Source of the DNA: Bradyrhizobium sp. MOS003
GTDB lineage: Bacteria; Pseudomonadota; Alphaproteobacteria; Rhizobiales; Xanthobacteraceae
Reading direction: 5' to 3'
Assembly (NCBI RefSeq): GCF_003020125.1
Contig: NZ_PYFW01000003.1
Coordinates: 1-64,000, forward strand
DNA: 64,000 nucleotides
In this document: positions 53,340 to 63,121 of the stretch, one piece after another
Layout of the letters: the number at the start of each line of letters is the position of its first letter
Numbering within the stretch: the first letter of the stretch is position 1
Notes under the pieces: generated by a model
Seen by the model: only the letters and a program-made list of their open reading frames with translations
Databases searched by the model: none
What the model was told of the DNA's origin: nothing
Program-made: the position numbers and the translations under genes

Positions 53340-53615
53340 TTATTCCTTCGGAAAATCCTTGCGCATCGCGATCTCGGCGGCATCGCCAGGCGACAGCACT
53401 GTCTGGTCAAAGGCCGCTTGTGGCGTCGTCATGATGTCGTAGAGCGAGATGCCCTTGATCGGCTTGCCCATGAGCTCGCGGACGCAGTCGGCGAGCGTGC
53501 CGTTGTAGACGAGATAGGGCGGACCGCGGTCCTTCTGCCTCTCGCCCTTCAGCGACGGCCACTTCTTCAGTTCGGCCGGCGCCTCATAGACGATCGGCGA
53601 TCCCTCTTTGAACAT
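53340..53615 (-). CDS. Small hypothetical protein
   Basis: A 91-residue cytoplasmic-looking protein (MFKEGSPIVYEAPAELKKWPS ... LADCVRELMGKPIKGISLYDIMTTPQ...). It is hydrophilic with a central Cys and no known domain. I believe similar genes are conserved in Bradyrhizobium, but cannot state a function. It is followed by a 173-bp gap before the transglycosylase gene on the same strand. Confidence 0.65.
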   Translation of the reverse strand: MFKEGSPIVYEAPAELKKWPSLKGERQKDRGPPYLVYNGTLADCVRELMGKPIKGISLYDIMTTPQAAFDQTVLSPGDAAEIAMRKDFPKE

Positions 53616-53692
53616 TCGCTTGGCCCCGGTGGCTTGGATCGCAGGGAATCCTAGAGCCGCCGGGTAAACACGCGTTAAAGAATTGGTTCAAA

Positions 53693-54550
53693 TCAGCCGG
53701 CAACGAAGGCGAGCAGGGTGCCGTTGGCCTCGGCCGGCGGCACGCAGATCGCGGTCCCGCTGCGTACGGCTGCCGAACCCAGCGCCTTCTCGGTCGCCGA
53801 CAGATCGCCGCTGACGAGCACCAAAGCCGCGCCGCCGCGCTCGGCAAGGCCGGCCAGCGGCACGCCGGGATAGCGCTTTCCGAGCTGCTCCAGCGTGAGA
53901 TAGACGAAGTCGGCACGATCGCCGCCGGAGCGCACCGTGACCGCGCCATCGGCCTCGGCGATCGGCTCGCGGTCGATCAGCCGGCCGAGATGCGCGGCCT
54001 CGTTCGCGGGCTCGGGTGTTGCAATCAGCGTCTGCCTGATCCGCTTCGCCGCATTGGCGTGTTTCATCAGTTCGGGAATCCAGACCGTCTCGCGCGTCTT
54101 GTGCTGGCAGGCGAAGATGCGCACGCCGCCGGGCGCTTCCGCGGTCGGCCACATGAAGGTGCGGAATTTTGCCGCCGAGACCGTTCCGTTCGGCAGCGTG
54201 ACCGGCCGTTCGAAATCGGTCGGGCCGATCGGCGTGAAGCCTCGTGCGCGGATCTCGTCGGCACCGGCAGCGGAATCGACCGCCGTGAAGGCGATACGCT
54301 CGATGCCTTCGCCGCGCTTGTCGAGGAAGGCGCGTGCGGGTGCGTTGTGCTCGGTCGCGGCGAGCACGCCGAGCAGCTCCATATAATCAGGGTCGAACAT
54401 GATGGTGTAGTTGCCGGTGCCCATATGCGCGCTGTGGGTGCCGCGCGGCGACACGGTGAAGCCGAGCTGCCGATAATTCTCGGCGGCCTCGTCGAGGTCC
54501 TTCACCATGACCACGGCGTGGTCGATACCGATGACGTTCTTGAGGGCCAC
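53693..54550 (-). CDS. VOC family / glyoxalase-like domain protein
   Basis: A protein of about 285 residues with the start VIGIDHAVVMVKDLDEAAENYRQLGFTVSPRGTH, the glyoxalase-like domain type. ATAEHNAPARAFLDKRGEGIERIAF provides further elements, and a degenerate second module follows in the C-terminal part. The reaction is not known. The GTG at 54550, with a GGGGA site 8 bases upstream, is more plausible than a TTG at 54571. Confidence 0.85.
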   Translation of the reverse strand: MALKNVIGIDHAVVMVKDLDEAAENYRQLGFTVSPRGTHSAHMGTGNYTIMFDPDYMELLGVLAATEHNAPARAFLDKRGEGIERIAFTAVDSAAGADEIRARGFTPIGPTDFERPVTLPNGTVSAAKFRTFMWPTAEAPGGVRIFACQHKTRETVWIPELMKHANAAKRIRQTLIATPEPANEAAHLGRLIDREPIAEADGAVTVRSGGDRADFVYLTLEQLGKRYPGVPLAGLAERGGAALVLVSGDLSATEKALGSAAVRSGTAICVPPAEANGTLLAFVAG

Positions 54551-54695
54551 TGTTCTTATCCCCGAATGCAAACTGACTTGAGACCGCGGGCGGCGGCCCG
54601 TCCTGTCTACGCCGGATAGGCGGCCAAGTCATTTTCAATTCGATGCGCGATACGGAATTTCATTCCGCGAAATGATCCGCCGACGCGCGGCAGCA

Positions 54696-55892
54696 TCAGC
54701 GGGCCCGCTCGAGATAGGCAGCGAGGATCGCGCGCTCCTCGCTGGTCATCTCGGTGATGTTGCCCGGCGGCATCGCATTGGACCAGGCTGCGACGCGACC
54801 GATCAGGCGGATGTTGCGATGGATGTGCTTGGGTGTATCGAGCAGGATGCCTTTCGGCGCGGTCACGATGCCGACCCAGACCGGCTCGGCCGCGTGGCAC
54901 ATGCTGCAACGGGACGTCACGATCTCCTCGACAGCGGCAAGGGTCGGCTGCGCCGATAACGCGCCCGTCTTCACCTCGCGCGGGCCGGCCGCGGACAGGA
55001 AGAGGATCGCAATCACGCCGATCGCAGCCACGCCCCACACCCACCAGGGCGATTTGCGCCCGGCGTGGCGCTCATTGAAGAAGTGGCGGATCACGGGTCC
55101 CAGCGCCAGGATGGTGGCAACGATGATCCAGTTGAAGCGCGTGGCGTAGAGCAGGGGATAGTGGTTGCTGATCATCAGCACGACCACGGGAAGCGTCAGG
55201 TAGTTGTTGTGAACCGAGCGCTCCTTGCTGGCCTTGCCGAGCTTCGGATCCGGCGCCTGTCCCGCGATCAGGCTGGCCACGATCTTCTTCTGGTTCGGGA
55301 TGATCAGCGCAAAGACATTCGCCACCATGATGGTGCCGATGATCGCGCCGATCTGGTTGAAGGCGCCACGGCCGCTCAGCACATGGGTGAAGGCATAGGT
55401 CAGCGCGACCAGGAACAGATAGCCGCCGATGGCGAAGGGCAATTCGCGCTGTGCAAGTCCGGAACGGCAGGCGGCTTCATAGAGCAGCCACGCCAGCGCG
55501 AGGCTGCAAAAGCTGAACAGGCCGGCCTGGAATGGCGTGAGATCGAGGATCGACTTGTCGACCAGGAACAAATCGGCCTCGAGATAATAGACCACCACCA
55601 TCAGCGCGAAGCCGGACAGCCAGGTGGTGTAAGCCTCCCATTTGAACCAGGTGAGCTCGTCCGGCATCTGGGAGGGTGCTACCAGATATTTCATGATCCG
55701 GTAGAAGCCGCCGCCATGGACCTGCCAGGCCTCGCCCTGCACGCCGTCGGGCAGGTTACTCCTGGATTTGAGGCTGAGGTCGAGGGCGATGAAATAGAAG
55801 GAACTGCCGATCCAGGCGATCGCCGCCACCACGTGGAGCCAGCGCAGCAGCAGGCTCGCCCATTCCGATACGATGGATCCCCACATGATCAT
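54696..55892 (-). CDS. puuD: Urate hydroxylase PuuD with cytochrome c domain
   Basis: The 398-residue membrane protein has about eight helices (LLRWLHVVAAIAWIGSSFYFI near the start) and a C-terminal cytochrome c domain with the heme motif CSMCH and the later Met in NAMPPGNITEM. PuuD hydroxylates urate using the membrane electron-transfer chain instead of O2 and H2O2. No other ureide genes are in this window. The frame goes up to 55961; I chose ATG 55892. Confidence 0.93.
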   Translation of the reverse strand: MIMWGSIVSEWASLLLRWLHVVAAIAWIGSSFYFIALDLSLKSRSNLPDGVQGEAWQVHGGGFYRIMKYLVAPSQMPDELTWFKWEAYTTWLSGFALMVVVYYLEADLFLVDKSILDLTPFQAGLFSFCSLALAWLLYEAACRSGLAQRELPFAIGGYLFLVALTYAFTHVLSGRGAFNQIGAIIGTIMVANVFALIIPNQKKIVASLIAGQAPDPKLGKASKERSVHNNYLTLPVVVLMISNHYPLLYATRFNWIIVATILALGPVIRHFFNERHAGRKSPWWVWGVAAIGVIAILFLSAAGPREVKTGALSAQPTLAAVEEIVTSRCSMCHAAEPVWVGIVTAPKGILLDTPKHIHRNIRLIGRVAAWSNAMPPGNITEMTSEERAILAAYLERAR

Positions 55893-56094
55893 CCCGTCAA
55901 ATGCGACAGCAATGCCAGCAGCTTTGATGACCGCAGCCTCCGCCCTTACAATGTGTCGCACCTATCCGCGGTGTTTTCCAGTACGATGGGTTGCAGCCGA
56001 TGCACATCGTGCGGGCATCGGTTGACGTGGGATGCGGCAGCTTCGATCTGCCGCGGTGGTGTCGATGTTCGAGAGTGCAGGCCGGGAGGACCAT

Positions 56095-57423
56095 TTGAAG
56101 AGCAGGATTTTGTCTGTCGCGATATCCGCGGGACTGTTGCTTGCGGCCGGTGCGCAGGCCGAGCCGGTCCTGCAGGGCAAGGACGCTTATGGCAATTGGC
56201 AGGCCGACAAGCCGGGCACAATCAGGCTGATCCGACCGCAGGATCTGGTCAGGCCCGGTGCGACGCGATCGGTTGCGAGCTCGTCGCGCGTGGTGCCGCG
56301 TCCGCCGGAGGCAGCGCTCCAGGTGCCCGCGGGATTCAAGGTCGAGCTGTTTGCCGACGGACTGCGCGCGCCGCGCATCATCAGGGTGGCGCCGAACGGC
56401 GATGTCTTCGTTGCGGAGACGCGGGCCGGCACCATCCGTGTGTTGCGTGCCGGGGAGGCTGGCAAGGTCGCGACCAATGAAGTGTTCGCCAGCGGGTTGA
56501 GGCAGCCGTTCGGCATTGCCTTCTTCCCGAACGGCGACAATCCGCAATGGGTCTACGTCGCCAACACCGACAGCGTCGTTCGCTATCCCTATCAGGCCGG
56601 CGATCTCAAGGCGCGCAACAAGGCCGAGACGATCGTGCCGAGCCTGCCGCATGACGGCGGCCATTCCACCCGCGACATCGTCTTCACGCCCGACAACAAG
56701 CGCATGCTCGTCTCCGTCGGTTCACTCAGCAACGTCGCGGAAGGTTTGGGCACGCCGCCGGGCGGGATGGAGGCGTGGTCGAAATCGCAGCCGCTCGGTG
56801 CGGCCTGGGCGAGCGAGACCGAGCGCGCGGCCGTGCTGGCTTTCAATCCTGATGGCAAGGAGCGGAAGATCTACGCCACCGGCATCCGCAACTGCGTCGG
56901 CCTTGCGATCCAGCCGCAGACGGGGCTGCCCTGGTGCTCGACCAACGAGCGCGACGGCCTCGGCGACGATCTCGTCCCCGATTACGTGACCAGCGTGAAG
57001 GAAGGCGCGTTCTACGGCTGGCCCTGGTTCTATATCGGCGCCAACGAGGATCCGCGCCATGCCGGCGCGCGGCCTGATATCAAGGACAAGGTGACGGTGC
57101 CCGATGTGCTGGTGCAGCCGCACTCGGCCTCGCTTGGCATGACCTTCTACCAGGGCACGCAGTTTCCGCCCGACTATCAGAACGACGCCTTCGCTGCCGA
57201 GCACGGCTCGTGGAATCGCTCGAAGCGCACCGGCTACAAGGTGATCCGCATCCGCATGAAGGACGGCAAGCCGACGGGCGAGTACGAGGATTTCGTTACG
57301 GGCTTTGTCGTCAGCGACACGGAGGTGTGGGGCAGGCCGGTGGGCGTTGCCGTCGCAAAGGATGGATCGCTGCTGGTGTCGGAGGATGGCAACGGCACGA
57401 TCTGGCGGGTGACGCGGCCATAG
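56095..57423 (+). CDS. PQQ-dependent sugar dehydrogenase-like (sorbosone dehydrogenase) protein
   Basis: An exported protein of about 442 residues. I choose a TTG start at 56095 because GGGAGGA lies just before it and the product begins with a clean signal peptide cut at AQA-E; an ATG at 56065 is possible. The mature part is a six-bladed beta-propeller (FKVELFADGLRAPRIIRVAPNGDVFVAET ... LRQPFGIAFFP ... GIRNCVGLAIQP ... HGSWNRS), as in soluble glucose/sorbosone dehydrogenases. PQQ use is assumed, not shown. Confidence 0.85.
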   Translation: MKSRILSVAISAGLLLAAGAQAEPVLQGKDAYGNWQADKPGTIRLIRPQDLVRPGATRSVASSSRVVPRPPEAALQVPAGFKVELFADGLRAPRIIRVAPNGDVFVAETRAGTIRVLRAGEAGKVATNEVFASGLRQPFGIAFFPNGDNPQWVYVANTDSVVRYPYQAGDLKARNKAETIVPSLPHDGGHSTRDIVFTPDNKRMLVSVGSLSNVAEGLGTPPGGMEAWSKSQPLGAAWASETERAAVLAFNPDGKERKIYATGIRNCVGLAIQPQTGLPWCSTNERDGLGDDLVPDYVTSVKEGAFYGWPWFYIGANEDPRHAGARPDIKDKVTVPDVLVQPHSASLGMTFYQGTQFPPDYQNDAFAAEHGSWNRSKRTGYKVIRIRMKDGKPTGEYEDFVTGFVVSDTEVWGRPVGVAVAKDGSLLVSEDGNGTIWRVTRP

Positions 57424-57544
57424 CTTTGGCTGTTCGCTGCATTGCGAGGACAGATTTGGTAATCAAGGTGAAGGCCAGGAAAACTGCTTGCAACGCTTGT
57501 CGATACTAGCCAAGGTAGAGTTGCTTTTCGGGGGGGAGGCTCAT

Positions 57545-57868
57545 ATGGAGGGACTGGTTGCGGGCGAGCCGTTGGTTACTGCGGCTTGGCAGTGGTTCAG
57601 CATTGGACTAGGCGGAGCTTTCCTAGTCACCGTTGGCATCATTGTGCTCTTTGTTTTCAAGGGAGATACTGAGCATGGGATCGATCAAGGATTTCTTGGT
57701 CTTATCCTGTTGTTGACTACCATCTTCTATCTCGTCGCCTTTTCTTTTTTAGTCGCGGCCTCAACCAAGGGGTTGGATATCAAGGTGACGGTCGTAGTCG
57801 TTGATGCTCTCGTCCTTATCGGAAGCAAACTGTTGACGCCCCGCTTCATCACCTACTTGTCGTCGTGA
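57545..57868 (+). CDS. Small membrane protein of lower GC
   Basis: A 107-residue protein with three hydrophobic segments (SIGLGGAFLVTVGIIVLFVF; GFLGLILLLTTIFYLVAFSFLVAAS; VTVVVVDALVLIGS). A GGGGGGAGG site 5 bases before ATG 57545 decides the start. Base composition (near 50 percent GC by eye) is lower than that of its neighbours, which hints at recent acquisition. No known family. It is convergent with the SDR/CMD/SDR operon. Confidence 0.7.
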   Translation: MEGLVAGEPLVTAAWQWFSIGLGGAFLVTVGIIVLFVFKGDTEHGIDQGFLGLILLLTTIFYLVAFSFLVAASTKGLDIKVTVVVVDALVLIGSKLLTPRFITYLSS

Positions 57869-57883
57869 TGCGTCGGTCGGAGG

Positions 57884-58684
57884 CTACCCCCGTCTCACGC
57901 TGGCACCACCATCCACCGGCAGCGTCACGCCGGTAATGAAGTTCGCCTCGTCCGACGCCAGGAACAGCGCGGCGTTGGCGACGTCCCAGCCGGTGCCCAT
58001 CTTCCTGCGCAGCGGCACCTTGCTGTCGCGTTCGGCTTCGACCTCGGCGCGGGTCTTGTGCCATTCGCGGGCGCGGGTGTCGACGGCCATCGGCGTGTTC
58101 ATCAGGCCTGGCAGGATGACGTTGGCGCGGATGCCGTATTCGGCATTCTGGTAGGCGAGCTGTTCGGTGAAGGCGATCATCGCCGACTTCGTCGCCTTGT
58201 AAGCGACGTAAGGATAGGTCGTGATCGCCGCCATCGAGGAGATGTTGATGATGGCGCCGCTGCCTTGCGCGCGCATGATCGGGATCACTTCTTTCGCCGC
58301 GAGAATGCAGCTCTTCAAATTGATGGCGACGACACGGTCGAACGCTTCCTCGGTCAGTTGCAGCAGTTCGGCATCGCCGCCGGACAGGCTGACGCCGACA
58401 TTGTTATGCAGCACGTCGATCCGGCCCCAGCGCGACTGCGCGTCCTGCACCATCGCCTTGATGTCGGAAGACCGCGTCACGTCGGCCTTGAAGGCCGCGG
58501 CGGCGCCATGTTTCGCGGTGATCATCGCCACCGTCTCCTGCGCCGATTCCAGATGATGATCGACGCACAACACCTTTGCGCCCTCGCGCGCGAAGGTCAG
58601 CGCGGTGGCGCGACCGTTGCCCATGCCTTCTCCGGGGCTTTGTCCAGCGCCGACGACGATGGCGACCTTGTCCTTCAGGCGCAT
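57884..58684 (-). CDS. SDR oxidoreductase with expanded glycine motif
   Basis: A 266-residue SDR with Tyr/Lys in YKATK and Ser in INISSMA. The glycine-rich segment is VVGAGQSPGEGMGNGRA rather than the usual TGxxxGxG, and NNVG replaces NNAG. The SDR encoded two genes upstream has the same expanded form. It directly follows the CMD gene (1 bp gap). Substrate unknown. Confidence 0.9.
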   Translation of the reverse strand: MRLKDKVAIVVGAGQSPGEGMGNGRATALTFAREGAKVLCVDHHLESAQETVAMITAKHGAAAAFKADVTRSSDIKAMVQDAQSRWGRIDVLHNNVGVSLSGGDAELLQLTEEAFDRVVAINLKSCILAAKEVIPIMRAQGSGAIINISSMAAITTYPYVAYKATKSAMIAFTEQLAYQNAEYGIRANVILPGLMNTPMAVDTRAREWHKTRAEVEAERDSKVPLRRKMGTGWDVANAALFLASDEANFITGVTLPVDGGASVRRG

Positions 58685-58685
58685 C

Positions 58686-59240
58686 TCAGTTCACTCCCGG
58701 AATCGGGTACTGCTGGAGTACCTCTTTGTAATAGGGCTCGTTGTCGATCTTCATGGTGGCGAGCACTCGCACCACGCCGCAATAAAAGCCAATGGTCAGG
58801 ACGAGATCGACCATGTGCTCGTCGGAAAGGTGCTGCTTGATCTCGGCGAAGGTGACGTCCGTCATTGCAAGCTGCCGCGCCATCTCGCGGGCGCCTTTCA
58901 GGATCGCCCTGGCCAGCGGCTCGAGCTTCGAGGGCTTGCCTTCGGTCTCCGCCATCAGGCCGGCGATGTCCTCGTCGGTGACGCCGAACTCCTTACCAAT
59001 CTTCACATGATGGGTGAACTCGTATTCCGATTTCTCCATCCAGCCGACCTGGAGGATCGCGAGCTCCCGCAGACGCGGGTCGAGCTTGCTCTTGAAGCGG
59101 ATATAGCCGCCGATGCCGTTGAAGGCGCGCGCCATCTCCGGCGAGTTGACAAGCAGCTTGTGCAGATTGGTGTTGCGCTTGAGCATGTCGCGATATTCGG
59201 GCGCGACCTGATCGGCCTCGAGATAGGGCAGGCGGGCCAT
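58686..59240 (-). CDS. Carboxymuconolactone decarboxylase (CMD) family protein
   Basis: A 184-residue protein with AhpD/CMD-like helices: LRELAILQVGWMEKSEYEFTHHVKIG holds the Glu, Tyr and His residues of the family, but not the CxxC of AhpD peroxidases. The reaction in this branch is unknown; it may be a lactone decarboxylase or an isomerase-like enzyme. It is the middle gene of a three-gene operon, 12 bp after the upstream SDR and 1 bp before the next. Confidence 0.9.
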   Translation of the reverse strand: MARLPYLEADQVAPEYRDMLKRNTNLHKLLVNSPEMARAFNGIGGYIRFKSKLDPRLRELAILQVGWMEKSEYEFTHHVKIGKEFGVTDEDIAGLMAETEGKPSKLEPLARAILKGAREMARQLAMTDVTFAEIKQHLSDEHMVDLVLTIGFYCGVVRVLATMKIDNEPYYKEVLQQYPIPGVN

Positions 59241-59252
59241 CGTGTGTTTCCT

Positions 59253-60065
59253 CTAGTGTTCTTGTGACTCGCGTTCGGGGGCTTGCAGCGTGACGCCGCC
59301 GTCCACCACCAGCACCTGGCCGGTGATGTAGCGGGAAAAGTTGCTGAGCAGGAACTTGACGGCGTGGCCGACGTCCCAGCCGGTGCCTTCGGTCTTGAGC
59401 ACGGAGGCTTTGGCGCGCTGGGCTCGGGCCTGCTCGCTCATGCCGCGGGCATAGACCATCGGTGTGTACATCGGGCCCGGGCAGATGCAATTGACGCGGA
59501 TGTTGTCGCGGCCGTGATCGACTGCCATCGCGCGCGTCAGGCCGATGATCGCGGCCTTCGACGTCGTGTAGGTCGTGAGCCCGCGCGGCCGCAGCGCCGA
59601 GATCGAGGAGATGTTGACGATCGCGCCGCCCTTAGCGGTCTTGATCATGGCGGGGATCGCGTGCTTGGAGAGCAGGAACATGGTCTCGACATTGACCTGC
59701 ATGACACGGCGATATTGTTCGGGCGCCTCGTCGACCACGCTGCCGCGGCTGCCGATGCCGACATTGTTGTCGAGGAGATCGAGCCGGCTCCAGCGATCGA
59801 GCGCAGCTTCGACCAGCAGCCTGCAATCGGTCTCGCTGGTGACGTCGCCGCCATGGGCCGCGGCCGTGCCGCCCTCGGCAGCGATCATCTCCACAGTGCG
59901 TTCGGCCAGCTTGAAGTCGCGATCGGCGACGAGCACCTTGGCGCCTGCACGGGCCAGCAAGATTGCTGCAGCGCGGCCGTTGCCGATGCCGTCGCCCGCG
60001 GCGCCGCCGCCGCTGATCAGCGCAACCTTGCCGGCGAGACCGGCATCGTCCTCAAGGCCCTGCAT
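59253..60065 (-). CDS. SDR oxidoreductase, first gene of SDR/CMD/SDR operon
   Basis: A 270-residue SDR with SGGGAAGDGIGNGRA as glycine motif, DNNVG, INISSIS-type Ser (NISSIS), and the catalytic YTTSK. It shares the expanded motif and a GTGWDV segment with the third gene of the operon, so the two are paralogues of one subfamily. The operon may carry out successive oxidations of an alicyclic or lactone-type compound, but this is inference. Confidence 0.9.
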   Translation of the reverse strand: MQGLEDDAGLAGKVALISGGGAAGDGIGNGRAAAILLARAGAKVLVADRDFKLAERTVEMIAAEGGTAAAHGGDVTSETDCRLLVEAALDRWSRLDLLDNNVGIGSRGSVVDEAPEQYRRVMQVNVETMFLLSKHAIPAMIKTAKGGAIVNISSISALRPRGLTTYTTSKAAIIGLTRAMAVDHGRDNIRVNCICPGPMYTPMVYARGMSEQARAQRAKASVLKTEGTGWDVGHAVKFLLSNFSRYITGQVLVVDGGVTLQAPERESQEH

Positions 60066-60297
60066 GTCGTTTCATCCCAATTATTTTCGTGCAGATTAGC
60101 AATCGCCCTGACAGGAGAGAAGGCCGGCAGTCCCGCGCAGATGCCATTGACATCGCGTGGAATTGCATGCCGCCGGGCGGCACGGCGGGTGATTGAGCCC
60201 GCATATGGCGGAACCATTGCCACGCGCTTGCATTTGTTGCGAAGCCTTTACCGCGCTAGGCTCTGTCCCGGGGCTTCGAACCGCCAGTGGCTTGCCG

Positions 60298-61131
60298 ATG
60301 AATCTGCTCGACCCACAAGGGCCCGTGGCTGCGGCCAACAGCACCATTCTGGTCGATTCCGTCTTCATCATGCTCGTGATCGTGGTGCCGACCATTTTCG
60401 CGATTCTCGGCTTCGCGTTCTGGTTTCGCGCCTCGAATCCCAAAGCGCGCTACCAGCCTGACTTCGTCTATTCCGGCCGCGTCGAGATGGTGGTGTGGGC
60501 AATCCCTGCGCTCACCGTCATCCTGCTCGGCGGCGTCGCCTGGATCGGCTCACATCAGCTCGATCCCGCAGCACCAGTGCCGGGGACCGGAAGCCCGGTG
60601 CGGATCCAGGCGGTCTCGCTCGACTGGAAATGGCTGTTCATCTATCCGGACCAGCGCATCGCCACCGTCAACACGCTGACCGTGCCGGCCGGGGCCGAGC
60701 TGAATTTTCAGCTGACGTCGTCGAGCGTGATGAACACGTTCTTCATTCCGCAACTCGGCAGCATGATCTACACCATGAACGGCATGGTGACGAAGCTGAA
60801 CCTGCGCGCCGACAATGAAGGCAAGCTCAAGGGATTGTCGGCTCATTTTTCCGGCGACGGCTTTCCCGACATGATGTTCGACGTGAACGTCATCTCGCCG
60901 CTCGCCTTTCCGGATTGGGTGGCGGCGACTGCGAAGTCCGACGCCGTGCTGAACGAGGACAGCTACAGGAAGCTGATGCAGCAGGGCATCGAGAAGGGCA
61001 AGCCGGCCTACCGTCTCGAAGACCCCAGGCTGTTCGACCTGATCGCAAACCAGCACATTCCGCCGGGGCCGGGGCCGGAACTGATCTCCGATGCCGGACG
61101 TCCGCACAGTGGAGGGCACGATGCTCGGTAA
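60298..61131 (+). CDS. cyoA: Ubiquinol oxidase subunit II (CyoA)
   Basis: The product of about 277 residues has two N-terminal helices ([42 protein letters not shown]) and a cupredoxin domain. Where CuA oxidases have CxExC and further ligands, this protein has [12 protein letters not shown], so it is a quinol rather than a cytochrome c oxidase subunit. CyoA is usually a lipoprotein; from ATG 60298 no lipobox is seen, and a start at ATG 60205 adds a poor leader with Cys residues. The start is uncertain. Confidence 0.88.
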   Translation: MNLLDPQGPVAAANSTILVDSVFIMLVIVVPTIFAILGFAFWFRASNPKARYQPDFVYSGRVEMVVWAIPALTVILLGGVAWIGSHQLDPAAPVPGTGSPVRIQAVSLDWKWLFIYPDQRIATVNTLTVPAGAELNFQLTSSSVMNTFFIPQLGSMIYTMNGMVTKLNLRADNEGKLKGLSAHFSGDGFPDMMFDVNVISPLAFPDWVAATAKSDAVLNEDSYRKLMQQGIEKGKPAYRLEDPRLFDLIANQHIPPGPGPELISDAGRPHSGGHDAR

Positions 61132-63121
61132 GCTCGATTGGTCGGCCATTCCGTTCGATCAGCCTATACCGCTCATCGCGGGCGCGGTCGTGCTGGTCGC
61201 GATCCTTGCCGTGCTGACCTGGGTCGTGGTGAAGGGGCATCTGCCCTATCTCTGGAGCGAATGGATCACCAGCGTCGATCACAAGCGGATCGGCGTCATG
61301 TATATCCTGCTGGCCTCGGTGATGCTGCTGCGCGGCGGCAGCGATGCCATCATGATGCGGATCCAGCAGGCGGTCGCCTATCAGTCGCAGGGCTATCTGC
61401 CGCCCGAGCACTACAACCAGATCTTCTCGGCGCACGGCACCATCATGATCTTCTTCGTGGCGATGCCGTTCGTGATCGGGTTGATGAACCTGATCGTGCC
61501 GCTGCAACTCGGCGTGCGCGACGTCGCGTTCCCGACGCTCAATTCGGTCGGATTCTGGCTGACCGCGACCGGCGCGCTGCTGGTCAATCTCTCGCTCGTG
61601 GTCGGGGAATTCGCGCGCACCGGCTGGCTCGCCTTTCCGCCGCTGTCGGAGCTGTCCTATTCGCCGGGCGTCGGCGTCGATTATTATGCCTGGTCGCTCC
61701 AGATCTCCGGCGTCGGCACGCTGGTGGCCGGCATCAATCTCGTCACCACGGTGCTGAAGCTGCGCACCAAGGGCATGAATTATCTGCGCATGCCGATGTT
61801 CTGCTGGACCACGCTGGCTTCCAACCTGCTCATCGTCGCGGCGTTCCCGATCCTCACCGCGACGCTCGCCATGCTGCTGCTCGACCGTTACCTCGGCTTC
61901 CATTTCTTCACCAACGAGGCCGGCGGCAACGTCATGATGTTCATGAATTTGATTTGGGCCTGGGGACATCCCGAGGTCTACATCCTGGTGCTGCCGGCCT
62001 TCGGCATCTTCTCCGAGGTGGTGTCGACCTTCTCCGGCAAGGCGCTGTTCGGCTATCGCTCGATGGTGCTCGCGACCATGGCAATCTGCGTCATCTCCTT
62101 CATGGTCTGGCTGCACCATTTCTTCACGATGGGGGCAGGACCGGACGTCAACGCCATCTTCGGTATCGCCAGCATGATCATCGCGATACCGACGGGCGTG
62201 AAGATCTACAATTGGCTGTTCACGATGTATGGCGGCCGCATCCGGTTCGCGACGCCGATGCTGTGGTCGGTCGGCTTCATGGTCACCTTCATCGTCGGTG
62301 GATTGACCGGCGTCCTGCTCGCGGTGCCGCCGGCCGACTTCATGCTCCACAACAGCATGTTCCTGGTGGCGCACTTCCACAATGTCATCATCGGCGGCGT
62401 GCTGTTCGGCGCCTTCGCCGGCTTCGAATATTGGTTCCCCAAGGCGTTCGGCTTCCGCCTCGACGAACGCTGGGGCAAGCTGGCGTTCTGGTTCACCTTC
62501 CTTGGTTTCTTCATCACCTTCGTCCCGCTCTACATCGCCGGCATGCTCGGCATGACCCGGCGTATGCAGCATTACGACGTCGCGGCGTGGCGGCCCTGGA
62601 TGATCGTTGCAGCCATCGGCATGGCCGTGCTGACGATCGGGGTGATCTGCCAGATCGTGCAGATCGTGGTCAGCATCCGCAACCGCGAGGCGTTGCGCGA
62701 CCGCACCGGCGATCCCTGGGACGGCCGCTCGCTGGAATGGGCAACCTCGTCGCCCCCGCCGGTGTTCAACTTCGCCTTCAATCCCGATGTGCGCGGCGAG
62801 GACGCCTATTGGGACATGAAGGCCCGCGCCCAGCAGCAATCGCTCGAACGCGACAGGCCGGAATATCAGGACATCGAGATGCCCCGGAATTCCCCAACCG
62901 GTTTCGTCTGCGCGTTCTTCGCGACCATCATGGGCTTTGCACTGATCTGGCACATCTGGTGGATGGTGATTCTGGGCGGCTTGGGCGCGTGGGCAACCTT
63001 CGTCGTGTTCGCCTGGCGCGACCACGACGAATACGTCATTCCGGCGGAGGAGGTCGCGGCGATCGACCGCGTCAATCTCGAGGAGCGGCGCGACCTCGTC
63101 AGCATGGCGGGGACAGTCTGA
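61121..63121 (+). CDS. cyoB: Cytochrome bo3 ubiquinol oxidase subunit I (CyoB)
   Basis: The 666-residue heme-copper oxidase subunit carries [12 protein letters not shown], the heme His in [21 protein letters not shown] with the CuB His and cross-linked Tyr, MVWLHHFFT and the second heme His pair in [11 protein letters not shown]. It oxidises ubiquinol, reduces O2 and pumps protons. It overlaps cyoA by 11 bp and its stop overlaps the cyoC start, giving a tight operon. Confidence 0.97.
   Translation: MLGKLDWSAIPFDQPIPLIAGAVVLVAILAVLTWVVVKGHLPYLWSEWITSVDHKRIGVMYILLASVMLLRGGSDAIMMRIQQAVAYQSQGYLPPEHYNQIFSAHGTIMIFFVAMPFVIGLMNLIVPLQLGVRDVAFPTLNSVGFWLTATGALLVNLSLVVGEFARTGWLAFPPLSELSYSPGVGVDYYAWSLQISGVGTLVAGINLVTTVLKLRTKGMNYLRMPMFCWTTLASNLLIVAAFPILTATLAMLLLDRYLGFHFFTNEAGGNVMMFMNLIWAWGHPEVYILVLPAFGIFSEVVSTFSGKALFGYRSMVLATMAICVISFMVWLHHFFTMGAGPDVNAIFGIASMIIAIPTGVKIYNWLFTMYGGRIRFATPMLWSVGFMVTFIVGGLTGVLLAVPPADFMLHNSMFLVAHFHNVIIGGVLFGAFAGFEYWFPKAFGFRLDERWGKLAFWFTFLGFFITFVPLYIAGMLGMTRRMQHYDVAAWRPWMIVAAIGMAVLTIGVICQIVQIVVSIRNREALRDRTGDPWDGRSLEWATSSPPPVFNFAFNPDVRGEDAYWDMKARAQQQSLERDRPEYQDIEMPRNSPTGFVCAFFATIMGFALIWHIWWMVILGGLGAWATFVVFAWRDHDEYVIPAEEVAAIDRVNLEERRDLVSMAGTV

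Noticed and set aside
60890..63025. Long minus-strand open frame opposite cyoAB
   Set aside because: His/Arg/Asp-rich composition typical of antisense reading of GC-rich DNA, and the sense strand holds clear CyoA and CyoB.
61138..63120. Upstream extension of the CyoC reading frame through cyoB
   Set aside because: The frame is open but shadows cyoB; the CyoC protein begins at 63121, where the family N-terminus starts.
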